11,586 nt of DNA from Gammaproteobacteria bacterium (GTDB lineage Bacteria; Pseudomonadota; Gammaproteobacteria; Pseudomonadales; Porticoccaceae): contig SBGI01000330.1 in NCBI GenBank assembly GCA_006227015.1, positions 1-11,586 of the forward strand, in the 5' to 3' direction. The stretch's first letter is position 1. Each line of letters starts with the position of its first letter. Below, in pieces: positions 1 to 6,800 of this stretch. A model generated the notes under the pieces. That model was given only the letters and a program-made list of their open reading frames with translations, was not told where the DNA came from and did not search any database. The position numbers were made by a program, and so were the translations under genes.

Positions 1-128
1 TCGTCGTAGAACAGCTCGTAGAAATCCCCCATGCGGTAAAACACCAGCTCGTTAGGATGCTGGGACTTGATGCGCAGGTACTGCTGCATCATCGGGGTGT
101 GATTTTCAGGCGTTGCCACTGACGTCAT
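1..128 (-). CDS. mutS: DNA mismatch repair protein MutS, N-terminal end (cut by window edge)
   Basis: The reverse strand from the ATG at 128 gives 42 complete codons plus two bases and then leaves the window. The peptide carries [16 protein letters not shown] followed by [14 protein letters not shown], the start of the MutS mismatch-recognition domain I. The Phe-x-Glu mismatch wedge (GDFYE) falls at residues 36 and 38, the same numbering as in E. coli MutS, which supports this start codon. MutS binds mismatches and small insertion loops as a dimer and recruits MutL for methyl-directed or nick-directed repair in the cytoplasm. About 95 percent of the gene lies outside the window. Only a weak ribosome-binding site (AGAAG) is visible, and a -10-like TAGAAT lies at 159-164 on the minus strand without a good -35. 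The gene points away from the recA group. Confidence 0.95.
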   Translation of the reverse strand, partial: MTSVATPENHTPMMQQYLRIKSQHPNELVFYRMGDFYELFYD

Positions 129-297
129 GCGGGGGACTTCTGGTTGGGTAAACGCTGGATTCTACGTGAATCGTCCAGTTGAAAAAACTGCCTGGGGTAT
201 TGCCTGTGATGGTTTGGTGTGGCTTGCCCCTGGCAGGTTACTGGTTGCCCTCAGGTTGTACTCCGTCTGAGATAACGGCTTCGGATGGAGGGCTGAC

Positions 298-429
298 TCA
301 TTTGGCCAGTGCCTCGAACAGTTGGTGGGACTCCGACAGTTTGGCAATATAGTCATTCATGCCCACGGCAGGGACTTTCTCGCGGTCACCCAACACGCCG
401 TTCGTTGTCATGGCGATAATTGGCAACTC
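298..429 (-). pseudogene. C-terminal remnant of a response-regulator receiver (REC) domain
   Basis: Read on the minus strand, the frame ending at the TGA at 298-300 gives ELPIIAMTTNGVLGDREK, then VPAVGMNDYIAKLSESHQLF and EALAK. This matches the last third of a receiver domain: the beta-4 strand with its conserved Thr (usually PIIAMTA), the GDREKxxxAGM(D/N)DYxxK block with the conserved Lys, and a final helix. The Pro that normally follows that Lys is Leu here. No upstream part of the domain (acidic pocket, phospho-acceptor Asp, DGxE stretch) can be found in any frame, so only about 43 codons survive. Ending directly after the receiver domain is typical of hybrid histidine kinases with a C-terminal REC domain. 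The sequence just upstream belongs to a different frame, so this looks like the tail left by a deletion or frameshift. It cannot work as a phosphoacceptor. Confidence 0.6.
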
Positions 430-631
430 TATATGGTAGTGCAGAAACAAAACCGGCAAAGCAGGCGATGCCAATGGCGACCAGTGTTGGCGCATTGAGA
501 AATACCGCGAAGGCGCCCCACAGCAGGGTGAATGTGATCCCGGCCTTGAGGACGGCCGTGGAAACGGCAACAGGATGGGTTAGTTCATTAGAGGTCCCAT
601 GCGTGCTTTTGGTGGTGGCCTTTCCTTGCAC
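386..631 (-). CDS. Possible small two-helix membrane protein or membrane-segment remnant
   Basis: In a second minus-strand frame, the stretch from about 577 down to 422 encodes TAVLKAGITFTLLWGAFAVF, then LNAPTLVAIGIACFAGFVSA and LPYRVANYR. That makes two hydrophobic helices of about 20 residues followed by a basic patch. Codons are mostly G- or C-ending (GCC, GTC, CTG, ATC, GGC), as in the real genes nearby, which supports past or present coding. The start is unclear: a GTG at 631 has a GGAA six bases upstream, but the codons between it and about 577 look poor. The frame overlaps the receiver-domain remnant between 386 and 429. I do not recognise the family. It may be a short real gene of about 81 residues, or the membrane anchor of the same hybrid kinase whose receiver tail lies next to it, with the middle deleted. 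Confidence 0.35.
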   Translation of the reverse strand: MQGKATTKSTHGTSNELTHPVAVSTAVLKAGITFTLLWGAFAVFLNAPTLVAIGIACFAGFVSALPYRVANYRHDNERRVG

Positions 632-728
632 AGTTGATTCCACGCTTATTGTCCACAAAGACAAACGGTTTGCGAGTATTATGGCCAGCCTTCGCTCCGT
701 GTTTCCAGTGTTTAAATGAGGTGCCCCC

Positions 729-1871
729 TTGAAGTCCAAGAAACGTCAGAAAAAATCCGCATCAAAACCCCTAAGCCGGGTTGTGGAGTTCACCATTGAG
801 AGCATGGACACCATGGGGCAGGGGGTGGCCCATATTGACGGCAAACCCTGTTTTATAGCCAAAACGCTACCCGGTGAAACCGGTACGGCAACCATCTACC
901 GTGCCAGTAAGGGGGTGCAGTTTGCCCGTCTGGAGACATTGGATAACCGGGCTGAAAACCGTGTAGAACCCGCTTGTGAACATTTTGAAAGCTGCCCCGG
1001 ATGTCATTTCCTCCACACTGATTACCAAAGTGAACTGACCTATAAAACAGACGCCCTGGGCGGGCACCTGAAACGACTGGAAAGAACATTGCCTGACATA
1101 GAAGTGCAAGGTGCCGAGCAGCGCCTGCATTATCGCAATCGGGTACAGTTTCATTACCGTCACAAATATATCGGCATGCTCGACCCGGTGGCGGATACAG
1201 TATTGCAGGTTCCTGGCTGTCAGATTGCGGAGGAACAACTGCAGCCGGCCATAGACGCGCTCTACCAGCAACCGCAATGGAGGGAACAACATGCTGGCAA
1301 GGGTCACTGCGAGATCTACCTGACTGGAGATGGCGTCAGCACGGCGTGGGACAGTCCCTATGCCCACGGCGGTTTTACCCAGGTCAACGGAGCCATGAAT
1401 GAGGTGCTGCGCAACACAGTTCTGACGCAGTTTGGTGACAGCAGTAGTGGAACATTGCTGGACCTGTTCTCCGGGGAGGGCAATCTGTCAGAGTTAATTG
1501 TTCAGCGGCAACCGGGCATTGAGCGAGTTATGGTGGACTTTGCCCCCGAGCGAGTTAAAGAAGAGGCCCTGAGTTTTCTCCATCTCGATTTGTTTTCGGA
1601 TACTGCCTTGCGCACATTTCGCGCCCGCAGCCCCCACTCGCAGTTTGACGTATTATTGGTTGATCCGCCCCGCAAGGGATTCCCTGGCCTGCACGAATGG
1701 GTCAAGGCGCTGAAACCGAAAAAACTTATCTATGTGAGCTGTAATGCGGCCACCCTGGTGCGTGACTTGCAGTTGTTGGGGAGTCAGTACGACATTGAGC
1801 ACATCAGTCTTATCGACCTGTTTCCCGGCACCTATCATTACGAAACATTGGTCACGGTGACTTTTCCCTAG
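729..1871 (+). CDS. TrmA-family 23S rRNA/tRNA m5U methyltransferase with TRAM domain and 4Fe-4S site
   Basis: This 380-residue protein belongs to the family of S-adenosylmethionine-dependent uridine-C5 methyltransferases (RlmD, RlmC, TrmA). A TRAM-like RNA-binding domain lies at about 15-75. Iron-sulfur cysteines follow at 83, 89, 92 (C-x5-C-x2-C) and 164. FTQVN is at 216-220, SAM motif DLFSGEGN at 245-252, DPPRKG at 312-317, catalytic Cys338 in YVSCNAATLVRDL, and the general-base Glu372 near the C-terminus. The start is TTG at 729: GAGG at 718-721 sits seven bases upstream and no in-frame ATG fits. At 380 residues it is shorter than E. coli RlmD (433), and the stretch between the SAM motif and DPPRKG is compact. 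The exact substrate (23S rRNA U1939, U747 or tRNA U54) cannot be read from the sequence; TRAM plus iron-sulfur favours an RlmD-like rRNA role. cinA follows 57 bases after. Confidence 0.88.
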   Translation: MKSKKRQKKSASKPLSRVVEFTIESMDTMGQGVAHIDGKPCFIAKTLPGETGTATIYRASKGVQFARLETLDNRAENRVEPACEHFESCPGCHFLHTDYQSELTYKTDALGGHLKRLERTLPDIEVQGAEQRLHYRNRVQFHYRHKYIGMLDPVADTVLQVPGCQIAEEQLQPAIDALYQQPQWREQHAGKGHCEIYLTGDGVSTAWDSPYAHGGFTQVNGAMNEVLRNTVLTQFGDSSSGTLLDLFSGEGNLSELIVQRQPGIERVMVDFAPERVKEEALSFLHLDLFSDTALRTFRARSPHSQFDVLLVDPPRKGFPGLHEWVKALKPKKLIYVSCNAATLVRDLQLLGSQYDIEHISLIDLFPGTYHYETLVTVTFP

Positions 1872-1928
1872 CAACCAGTGCCGTGTTATGACTTGCATCT
1901 GCTAACAGCACTGAATTACCGTCCCATT

Positions 1929-2417
1929 ATGGATACCTCCACCCGCATGTTGGCTCAACAGCTTGGCGAATTGCTGCTGAGCAAGAATGCTACCGTCACC
2001 TGTGCCGAGTCCTGTACCGGGGGTGGAATTGCCAGTGCCATCACGGACATACCCGGCAGTTCCAGTTGGTTCAGACTGGGGGTGGTGACTTATGCAAACA
2101 TTACCAAGCAGAGCATGTTGAATGTTTCCGCCGCTACCCTGGCCCGCGAAGGGGCGGTCAGTGAGGACGTGGTGATTGAAATGGCCAGAGGCGCGCTGGT
2201 AAAAGCTGATGCCGATATTTCGGTGGCTGTCAGTGGTATTGCAGGTCCCGATGGCGGCTCAGAGGCAAAGCCTGTGGGGACGGTCTGGTTTTGCTGGGCT
2301 CGCGCTGACGGTGAAACCAGTACAGCTTGTCAGCACTTTGAGGGCGATCGTCAACAGGTTCGCCTCGGGGCAGTGAAGGCTGCGCTGACGGGCCTGATTG
2401 ACTTGCTGAAAAAATGA
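1929..2417 (+). CDS. pncC: Nicotinamide-nucleotide amidase (CinA C-terminal domain, PncC)
   Basis: The product has 162 residues, the size of a stand-alone CinA C-terminal domain such as E. coli PncC (165). It hydrolyses nicotinamide mononucleotide to nicotinate mononucleotide plus ammonia, recycling the NMN released by NAD-consuming reactions such as NAD-dependent DNA ligase. Family motifs are clear: CAESCTGGGIASAITDIPGS at 25-44, WFRLGVVTYANITK at 47-60, SEDVVIEMARGAL at 78-90, and AVSGIAGPDGGSEAKPVGTV at 100-119. No N-terminal MoCF-like domain is present. The ATG at 1929 is preferred because the protein then begins in line with the family; an in-frame GTG at 1878 would add 17 non-homologous residues. 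A clear ribosome-binding site is not visible. The stop lies two bases before the LexA box of recA, 94 bases before the recA start, the common cinA-recA arrangement. Confidence 0.93.
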   Translation: MDTSTRMLAQQLGELLLSKNATVTCAESCTGGGIASAITDIPGSSSWFRLGVVTYANITKQSMLNVSAATLAREGAVSEDVVIEMARGALVKADADISVAVSGIAGPDGGSEAKPVGTVWFCWARADGETSTACQHFEGDRQQVRLGAVKAALTGLIDLLKK

Positions 2418-2419
2418 AG

Positions 2420-2439
2420 TACTGTATGACTATACAGTA
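2420..2439 (+). promoter_or_regulatory. LexA (SOS) box upstream of recA
   Basis: TACTGTATGACTATACAGTA is a near-perfect match to the gammaproteobacterial LexA operator (TACTGTATATATATACAGTA) with the invariant CTGT-N8-ACAG core at 2422-2437 and symmetric flanks. It lies 72 bases before the recA ATG and two bases after the pncC stop codon. In E. coli recA the -35 and -10 boxes flank the CTGT...ACAG core directly. Here the flanking hexamers, GAAGTA and TAGTGC, are poor promoter matches, so the exact promoter position is unclear. SOS induction of recA is the expected consequence. Confidence 0.95.
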
Positions 2440-2511
2440 GTGCGATGTTGCGTTAAGCTAGCCAACATTGAGTCAAAATCTTCCAGTTAAAGTACGAAAG
2501 AGGCATCGGTC

Positions 2512-3561
2512 ATGGATCCAAACAAGGAAAAAGCACTTCAGGCGGCGCTTGGCCAGATTGAGCGCCAGTTTGGCAAGGGAACTGTCATGCGCATGGGTGA
2601 CCGTGAGCACGTGGCCATCCCGGCGATTTCAACCGGTTCGCTGGGGCTGGATGTCGCATTGGGTATCGGTGGCCTACCAAAGGGTCGCATTGTCGAGATC
2701 TATGGTCCCGAGTCTTCCGGTAAAACCACGCTGACCCTGCAGGTGATTGCCGAGGCTCAAAAACACGGCGGCACCTGTGCCTTTGTGGATGCCGAACACG
2801 CGCTTGACCCGATTTATGCAGAAAAACTCGGTGTTAACGTCGATGATCTGATTATGTCCCAGCCGGATACCGGTGAGCAGGCCCTGGAGGTCACCGACAT
2901 GCTGGTACGTTCCGGCGCCATTGATGTGCTGGTGGTGGACTCCGTGGCGGCATTGACTCCCCGCGCCGAAATTGAGGGCGAGATGGGTGACCACCACGTC
3001 GGCCTGCAGGCCCGGTTGATGTCCCAGGCGCTGCGTAAACTGACCAGCAATATCAAACAGGCCAATTGTCTGGTGATCTTCATCAATCAGATACGGATGA
3101 AAATCGGTGTCATGTTTGGCAACCCGGAAACCACCACCGGCGGCAATGCGCTGAAGTTCTACGCTTCCGTGCGCCTGGACATTCGCCGCATTGGTGCCGT
3201 CAAGGAAGGCGAGGAAGTGGTGGGCAACGAAACCCGTGTCAAGGTGGTGAAGAACAAGGTATCTCCGCCCTTTAAGCAGACCGAGTTCCAGATTCTCTAC
3301 GGCGCCGGAATCAATCACCTCGGAGAAGTGGTGGACCTGGGGGTGAAATGTGGTCTGGTTGACAAGTCTGGTGCCTGGTATGCCTACAATGGCAACAAGA
3401 TCGGTCAGGGCAAGGCCAACGCCTGTGAATACCTGAAGGAAAACCCCGAAGTGGCCGCCGAGATTGAACAAAAGATTCGCGAGCAGCTGATGCCGGCTCC
3501 CAAGCCTCGCAAGTCCGGAGAGCAGGTAGATCCGGCAGAAACGGAAGAAGTTGATCTCTGA
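2512..3561 (+). CDS. recA: Recombinase RecA
   Basis: The product has 349 residues, the usual bacterial RecA length. It forms ATP-dependent filaments on single-stranded DNA, carries out homologous pairing and strand exchange, and stimulates LexA self-cleavage in the SOS response. Visible features are an N-terminal polymerisation helix (about 1-30), Walker [10 protein letters not shown] at 65-73, the catalytic and Walker B region ([11 protein letters not shown] and [11 protein letters not shown]), DNA-binding loop L1 ([20 protein letters not shown]), loop L2 ([20 protein letters not shown]), and an acidic C-terminal tail ([13 protein letters not shown]) that modulates activity. The ATG at 2512 is preceded by AAAGAGG at 2497-2503, eight bases away. 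A LexA box upstream and an intrinsic terminator downstream make it a self-contained SOS transcript. recX, usually the next gene, is about 1.8 kb away here. Confidence 0.99.
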   Translation: MDPNKEKALQAALGQIERQFGKGTVMRMGDREHVAIPAISTGSLGLDVALGIGGLPKGRIVEIYGPESSGKTTLTLQVIAEAQKHGGTCAFVDAEHALDPIYAEKLGVNVDDLIMSQPDTGEQALEVTDMLVRSGAIDVLVVDSVAALTPRAEIEGEMGDHHVGLQARLMSQALRKLTSNIKQANCLVIFINQIRMKIGVMFGNPETTTGGNALKFYASVRLDIRRIGAVKEGEEVVGNETRVKVVKNKVSPPFKQTEFQILYGAGINHLGEVVDLGVKCGLVDKSGAWYAYNGNKIGQGKANACEYLKENPEVAAEIEQKIREQLMPAPKPRKSGEQVDPAETEEVDL

Positions 3562-3581
3562 TCTCGCGCTCAGATCGACGC

Positions 3582-3614
3582 AAAAACCGCGCTGTTGTCG
3601 GCGCGGTTTTTTTT
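3582..3614 (+). terminator. Intrinsic terminator of recA
   Basis: ACCGCGC at 3586-3592 pairs with GCGCGGT at 3601-3607 around an eight-base loop, and the stem can extend by four more A-T pairs. Eight T residues run from 3607 to 3614. It starts 20 bases after the recA stop. This is a textbook Rho-independent terminator and should separate recA from the desaturase-like gene. Because A residues also precede the stem, it could work weakly in the other direction. Confidence 0.93.
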
Positions 3615-3672
3615 CGCCTGATTTTAAGACGATTGGCGGTTTTAACTGTCTGTAATTTTTATGGAAGTTTTA

Positions 3673-3701
3673 TTGGAAGGTTTCATGAATGTTTTTATAG
3701 A
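3673..3701 (+). promoter_or_regulatory. Candidate sigma-70 promoter for the desaturase-like gene
   Basis: TTGGAA (3673-3678) and TATAGA (3696-3701) are separated by exactly 17 bases; each matches four of six consensus positions. It lies downstream of the recA terminator and about 50 bases before the next start codon, where a new promoter is needed. It was found by eye and not scored against background. Confidence 0.4.
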
Positions 3702-3754
3702 GGGTAACAGTCTGAGTCGTATGGAGAACTTGTGGCAGCGGTGTCTCTCTAGTA

Positions 3755-4552
3755 ATGAATGAATTGGTTGCATACAAAAGCCTGATAGTGGCCATTTTCC
3801 TGCTGGGATTGTTCGTAGCCGAGCGCCTGGCGCCCGCGGTGCCGGTGCCTGCTGCCTTTGCCAATGTTCCCCGCCTTGTAAAGAACCTTGGGTTGTGGGT
3901 TTGTAACCTTGTTGTCTCTGTGTGTGTAGTGTTGCCAGTTACTTTGTACGCCTCCAGCCATAGTCAGTACTGGTGGTCGTCCTGGGTGCCAGCCTGGTCT
4001 TGGTTGCTTTTGGATTTGCTGTTGTTGGACTTATGGATTTACTGGTGGCACAGAGCCAGCCACCGGATAGGCTTTTTATGGCGTTTTCATCGGGTTCACC
4101 ATCTTGATCAGTGGCTGGATGTTACCTCGGCGGTCCGCTTTCACTTTGGTGAAGTTATCCTGTCGGCCCTGTTCAGGGCGGTAGTGATTTTCTGTTTCGC
4201 GCTGCCCCTGACCTCGGTAATCGTGTTTGAAACACTGGTGTTGATCATCACCGCATTTCATCATTCAAATATACGACTGCCAAAACCATTGGAACGGATA
4301 CTGTCATTGCTGGTGATCACCCCTTCCATTCACTGGGTGCATCACCACGTTGCGCAGCCTGACACCGACAGTAACTACGGGACTATTTTCAGTTTTTGGG
4401 ATCGACTGTTTGGCAGTCGCTCAAAAACCCGGCGCGTCCCTGAGATGAGTATTGGCCTGGATGACCTCCACGACAGGAGCTTCTGGCAGTTGCTGGCTGC
4501 CCCCTTTCAGGCGGATGCAATACGTGTGGGTGAACAACGTGGACGGGGTTAA
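3755..4552 (+). CDS. Sterol desaturase / fatty acid hydroxylase family membrane diiron protein
   Basis: This 265-residue integral membrane protein carries the eight-histidine diiron signature of the fatty acid hydroxylase superfamily: HRASH at 99-103, HRVHH at 112-116, further histidines at 130 (RFHFGE) and 169-170 (AFHHSN), and HWVHHH at 193-198. Hydrophobic segments lie at about 7-28, 44-65, 79-97, 133-153 and 155-169, so the histidine clusters would face the cytoplasm. Relatives use two irons and O2 to hydroxylate or desaturate lipid-like substrates; bacterial members act on sterols, carotenoids or ornithine lipids, among others. The substrate here cannot be deduced. The ATG at 3755 has no strong ribosome-binding site. 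The gene follows the recA terminator and its own candidate promoter, and DUF4126 follows 84 bases later. It has no evident functional link to recombination. Confidence 0.88.
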   Translation: MNELVAYKSLIVAIFLLGLFVAERLAPAVPVPAAFANVPRLVKNLGLWVCNLVVSVCVVLPVTLYASSHSQYWWSSWVPAWSWLLLDLLLLDLWIYWWHRASHRIGFLWRFHRVHHLDQWLDVTSAVRFHFGEVILSALFRAVVIFCFALPLTSVIVFETLVLIITAFHHSNIRLPKPLERILSLLVITPSIHWVHHHVAQPDTDSNYGTIFSFWDRLFGSRSKTRRVPEMSIGLDDLHDRSFWQLLAAPFQADAIRVGEQRGRG

Positions 4553-4636
4553 ATGCCCTGACATGGCGATGGCAGGAACAAAGCGCCATAATTTAATCGT
4601 GTGTAGTGGTCGGCAATGGCTCGACAGGAGTACTAA

Positions 4637-5332
4637 ATGGAACATTATCAGGAACTAATCGGTGTTATTGCCCTGACCATGGGAGTGGGCTGGGCAAGCG
4701 GAATTAACCTGTATGCGGCACTGTTGGTATTGGGGCTGGCCGGCGCTACGGGCAATGTGCAGTTGCCTGCCGAGTTGACGGTGCTGCAGGACCCTCTGGT
4801 TATTTTTGCCGCCGGGGCCATGTACATGGTTGAATTTTTTGCCGACAAGATTCCAGGGGTGGATACCGGTTGGGATACCCTGCATACCTTTATCCGCATC
4901 CCTGCGGGCGCAATGCTTGCGGCGGGGGCTGTGGGTGATGTGACCCCGGCACTGGAAATTGCCGCGGGGATTATGGGTGGCACTATGGCGGGAGCCAGTC
5001 ACCTAACGAAGGCATCAACCAGGGCGTTGATTAATACGTCTCCTGAGCCCTTTACCAACTGGGTAGCGTCCATCAGTGAAGACCTGATGGTGCTGGGTGG
5101 TCTGTGGGCCATGTTTAACCATCCACTGCTCTTCCTCTGTCTGATGGTGCTGTTTATTGCACTGGTTGTCTGGTTGCTACCCAAGTTGATACGTCTGGTG
5201 GCGCGTATTTTTCGCAAAATTGGTGAATGGTTGGGACTAGTTAAAGTTTCCAGTGAAACCGGTGATACATCGGGAAAAGCGGAACTGCCTCCCCCACAAA
5301 GCCCGACAGAGCCACCGGTAAAACAGTCCTGA
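4637..5332 (+). CDS. DUF4126 family membrane protein
   Basis: The 231-residue product is a hydrophobic, glycine- and alanine-rich membrane protein that fits DUF4126. Recognisable stretches are GVGWASGINLYAALLVLGLA near the N-terminus, then MYMVEFFADKIPGVDTGWDT, then HTFIRIPAGAMLAAGAVGD and HLTKASTRALINTSPEPFTN. A last helix pair (about 154-178) is followed by a basic amphipathic stretch and a proline-rich cytosolic-type tail (about 203-231). DUF4126 has no established biochemical function that I know of. The ATG at 4637 has ACAGGAG six bases upstream, a strong ribosome-binding site. recX starts 13 bases after the stop, so the two are probably co-transcribed. A CATAAT at 4587-4592 could be a -10 box for this pair, but its -35 is poor. 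Confidence 0.85.
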   Translation: MEHYQELIGVIALTMGVGWASGINLYAALLVLGLAGATGNVQLPAELTVLQDPLVIFAAGAMYMVEFFADKIPGVDTGWDTLHTFIRIPAGAMLAAGAVGDVTPALEIAAGIMGGTMAGASHLTKASTRALINTSPEPFTNWVASISEDLMVLGGLWAMFNHPLLFLCLMVLFIALVVWLLPKLIRLVARIFRKIGEWLGLVKVSSETGDTSGKAELPPPQSPTEPPVKQS

Positions 5333-5345
5333 GCTACGGTGCTCC

Positions 5346-5810
5346 ATGAGCGATGTTGAAGACAAAAGTCCGCTGGCAGTATTGCGTTACCGGGCAATGG
5401 ATCTACTCGCCAGGCGCGAGCACTCTGCGCAAGAGCTGGAAACAAAGCTGACGGCAAAATTTCCAGAGTTTGAAGAGTATGTGTCAGAGGTGGTAAGTGG
5501 CCTTCAAAAAGACAACCTGCAGAGTGACCGCCGGTTTGCTGAGGCATTTATTGTATCGCGTATTCGCAAGGGGCAGGGACCATACCGTATCAGCCAGGAG
5601 CTGCAGCAACGGGGTATTGCTTCAGGGGAGGCAAGAGAGGTCCTGGCGGCATGTGGCCAGGACTGGTTTCAGTTGGCTGCCGAAGTGATGCTACGCAAAT
5701 ACGGGGGTGCACCCTGCGACAGTTTTCAGGAGCGAGCGCGCCGAAGTCGTTTTCTACAGTACCGGGGATTCAGCGGTGAGCAGATTCAGTCGTGTTTCGA
5801 TGATGATTGA
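5346..5810 (+). CDS. recX: Regulatory protein RecX
   Basis: The 154-residue product fits RecX in size and in its repeated three-helix pattern: LARREHSAQELETKL at about 21-35, SDRRFAEAFIVSRIRKGQGP at about 60-79, RISQELQQRGI just after, and a C-terminal repeat ending RFLQYRGFSGEQIQSCF. RecX binds the RecA filament groove and limits filament extension and ATPase, tuning recombination and the SOS response. The ATG at 5346 gives the usual N-terminus, although its ribosome-binding site is weak, which suggests translation coupled to the DUF4126 gene ending 13 bases upstream. recX normally follows recA directly, often by read-through; here two membrane-protein genes and a terminator intervene, and no LexA box is seen near it. 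Its last 41 bases overlap the opposite-strand hydrolase gene. Confidence 0.92.
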   Translation: MSDVEDKSPLAVLRYRAMDLLARREHSAQELETKLTAKFPEFEEYVSEVVSGLQKDNLQSDRRFAEAFIVSRIRKGQGPYRISQELQQRGIASGEAREVLAACGQDWFQLAAEVMLRKYGGAPCDSFQERARRSRFLQYRGFSGEQIQSCFDDD

Positions 5811-6783
5811 AAATTTGCGACAGGCACCGGTCTCCCCAGCTGTCGAGGCGATAGTTCTCAATAAAACCGCAGTGCCCGCCCCGTGGTGTCACAACCACGT
5901 TCAGAGACGGCGGCTTATCCAGCTTGGCCAGGTCTGACACCGGCACAATGGGGTCATCTTCGCTGGTAATCAGATAGGCCGGAACCTGCAAGTCGTCCAG
6001 GCGGCCGCCGTAGAGGGCATAGGCGGCAAAATATTCCTCAGCATCCTTGTAAGGTGTGAGCTCCCGGACAAAAAAATCATTCAGTTCGGTCAGCACCTCA
6101 AAACGGGGTAACGTGCCGCCGTCGAGAAGCTCGGGGTGATAATGGAGTTTCGTACGAAGTGAGGTACTCCACTTGTCGAGAAAATAATCGCGATACATGG
6201 GGCCGGCCATGATGCGGTCCATGGCGTGGGCGGGATCGACAGGCGGGCAGATGGCGGTGACCGCAGCCAGTCCAAGAGTTTCACCAGCGTCGGCGGCGAT
6301 ACGCAATGCAAAATTACCCCCCAGGGAATAACCGGCCAGATAGCGCTCCTGATGAGGGTATGCCTGCAGGAAAGAGGCAATCGCTGTCCTGACTTCCTCT
6401 GCCAGCGTCGAGTTAAAAGCAGTCTGGGTGAGGTGGAAGCTGTCGCCGTGATCTCGCAGATTAAGGCGCAGGATATTGAAGCCCTGTCGGTACAGATGAT
6501 TGGCAGCCGATAACAGATAAGTCGACTGTGCACTGCCTTCCCAACCATGTAAAAGAATGGCAAGCCGTTGGTTGCGGCGGTCCGTCTTGTCAAAATGGGC
6601 CAGTAATTTTACCGGTTGATTTCCGTGGCGACCTTCCAGCATCAGGGTTTGACTGCGGGCTGTCATGGGTGAGCTGCGGCCAGCGACTTTCCAGGGTCTG
6701 GGACCCAGGCTGTTGAACATGCTTTGCAGGTGGGCGTTGCGCAAACCTTTGGGCGGGGAAAAGGGTGGCAGGTCAGTATGCAT
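5770..6783 (-). CDS. YheT-type alpha/beta hydrolase
   Basis: Translation from the ATG at 6783 gives 337 residues starting MHTDLPPFSPPKGLRNAHLQ, the characteristic N-terminus of YheT-like hydrolases (COG0429). The alpha/beta hydrolase fold is clear: oxyanion region LLHGWEGSAQS at 77-87, nucleophile Ser153 in GYSLGGN, acid Asp277 in TSEDDPIVP, and His304 in RGGHCGF. Members of this family are esterase-like; no substrate is established for YheT that I can assign here. A longer in-frame start at 6900 would add 39 residues without family resemblance, so the shorter form is preferred. The gene converges on recX with a 41-base overlap and diverges from the four-cysteine protein gene, so it is probably its own transcription unit. 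Confidence 0.92.
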   Translation of the reverse strand: MHTDLPPFSPPKGLRNAHLQSMFNSLGPRPWKVAGRSSPMTARSQTLMLEGRHGNQPVKLLAHFDKTDRRNQRLAILLHGWEGSAQSTYLLSAANHLYRQGFNILRLNLRDHGDSFHLTQTAFNSTLAEEVRTAIASFLQAYPHQERYLAGYSLGGNFALRIAADAGETLGLAAVTAICPPVDPAHAMDRIMAGPMYRDYFLDKWSTSLRTKLHYHPELLDGGTLPRFEVLTELNDFFVRELTPYKDAEEYFAAYALYGGRLDDLQVPAYLITSEDDPIVPVSDLAKLDKPPSLNVVVTPRGGHCGFIENYRLDSWGDRCLSQIFNHHRNTTESAHR

Positions 6784-6800
6784 GGTAGAGGCTTCATCCG

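Larger units (their letters stand above)
129..728. other. Decayed intergenic region between mutS and the methyltransferase gene
   Basis: This 600-base gap separates divergent genes. Apart from the receiver-domain tail and the two-helix segment, both on the minus strand, I see no complete gene. The plus-strand frame at 420-719 lacks recognisable domains and is best read as the shadow of the minus-strand coding-like segment. A TATTAT at 677-682 could be a -10 box for the methyltransferase gene, but no convincing -35 accompanies it. Confidence 0.55.

Noticed and set aside
420..719. 99-codon plus-strand frame in the gap before the methyltransferase gene
   Set aside because: Its product has no recognisable motif, while the opposite strand over 422-577 has better codon bias and clear hydrophobic helices.
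867..1367. 166-codon minus-strand frame in the methyltransferase gene
   Set aside because: It is fully opposite recognisable TRAM and iron-sulfur coding sequence, with no independent support.
2674..3471. 265-codon open frame on the minus strand inside recA
   Set aside because: It lies entirely within recA, is mirrored by recA codon bias, and shows no domain or ribosome-binding site. It is a shadow frame.
4999..5547. 182-codon minus-strand frame across DUF4126 and recX
   Set aside because: It spans two well-supported plus-strand genes and has no motif or ribosome-binding site.
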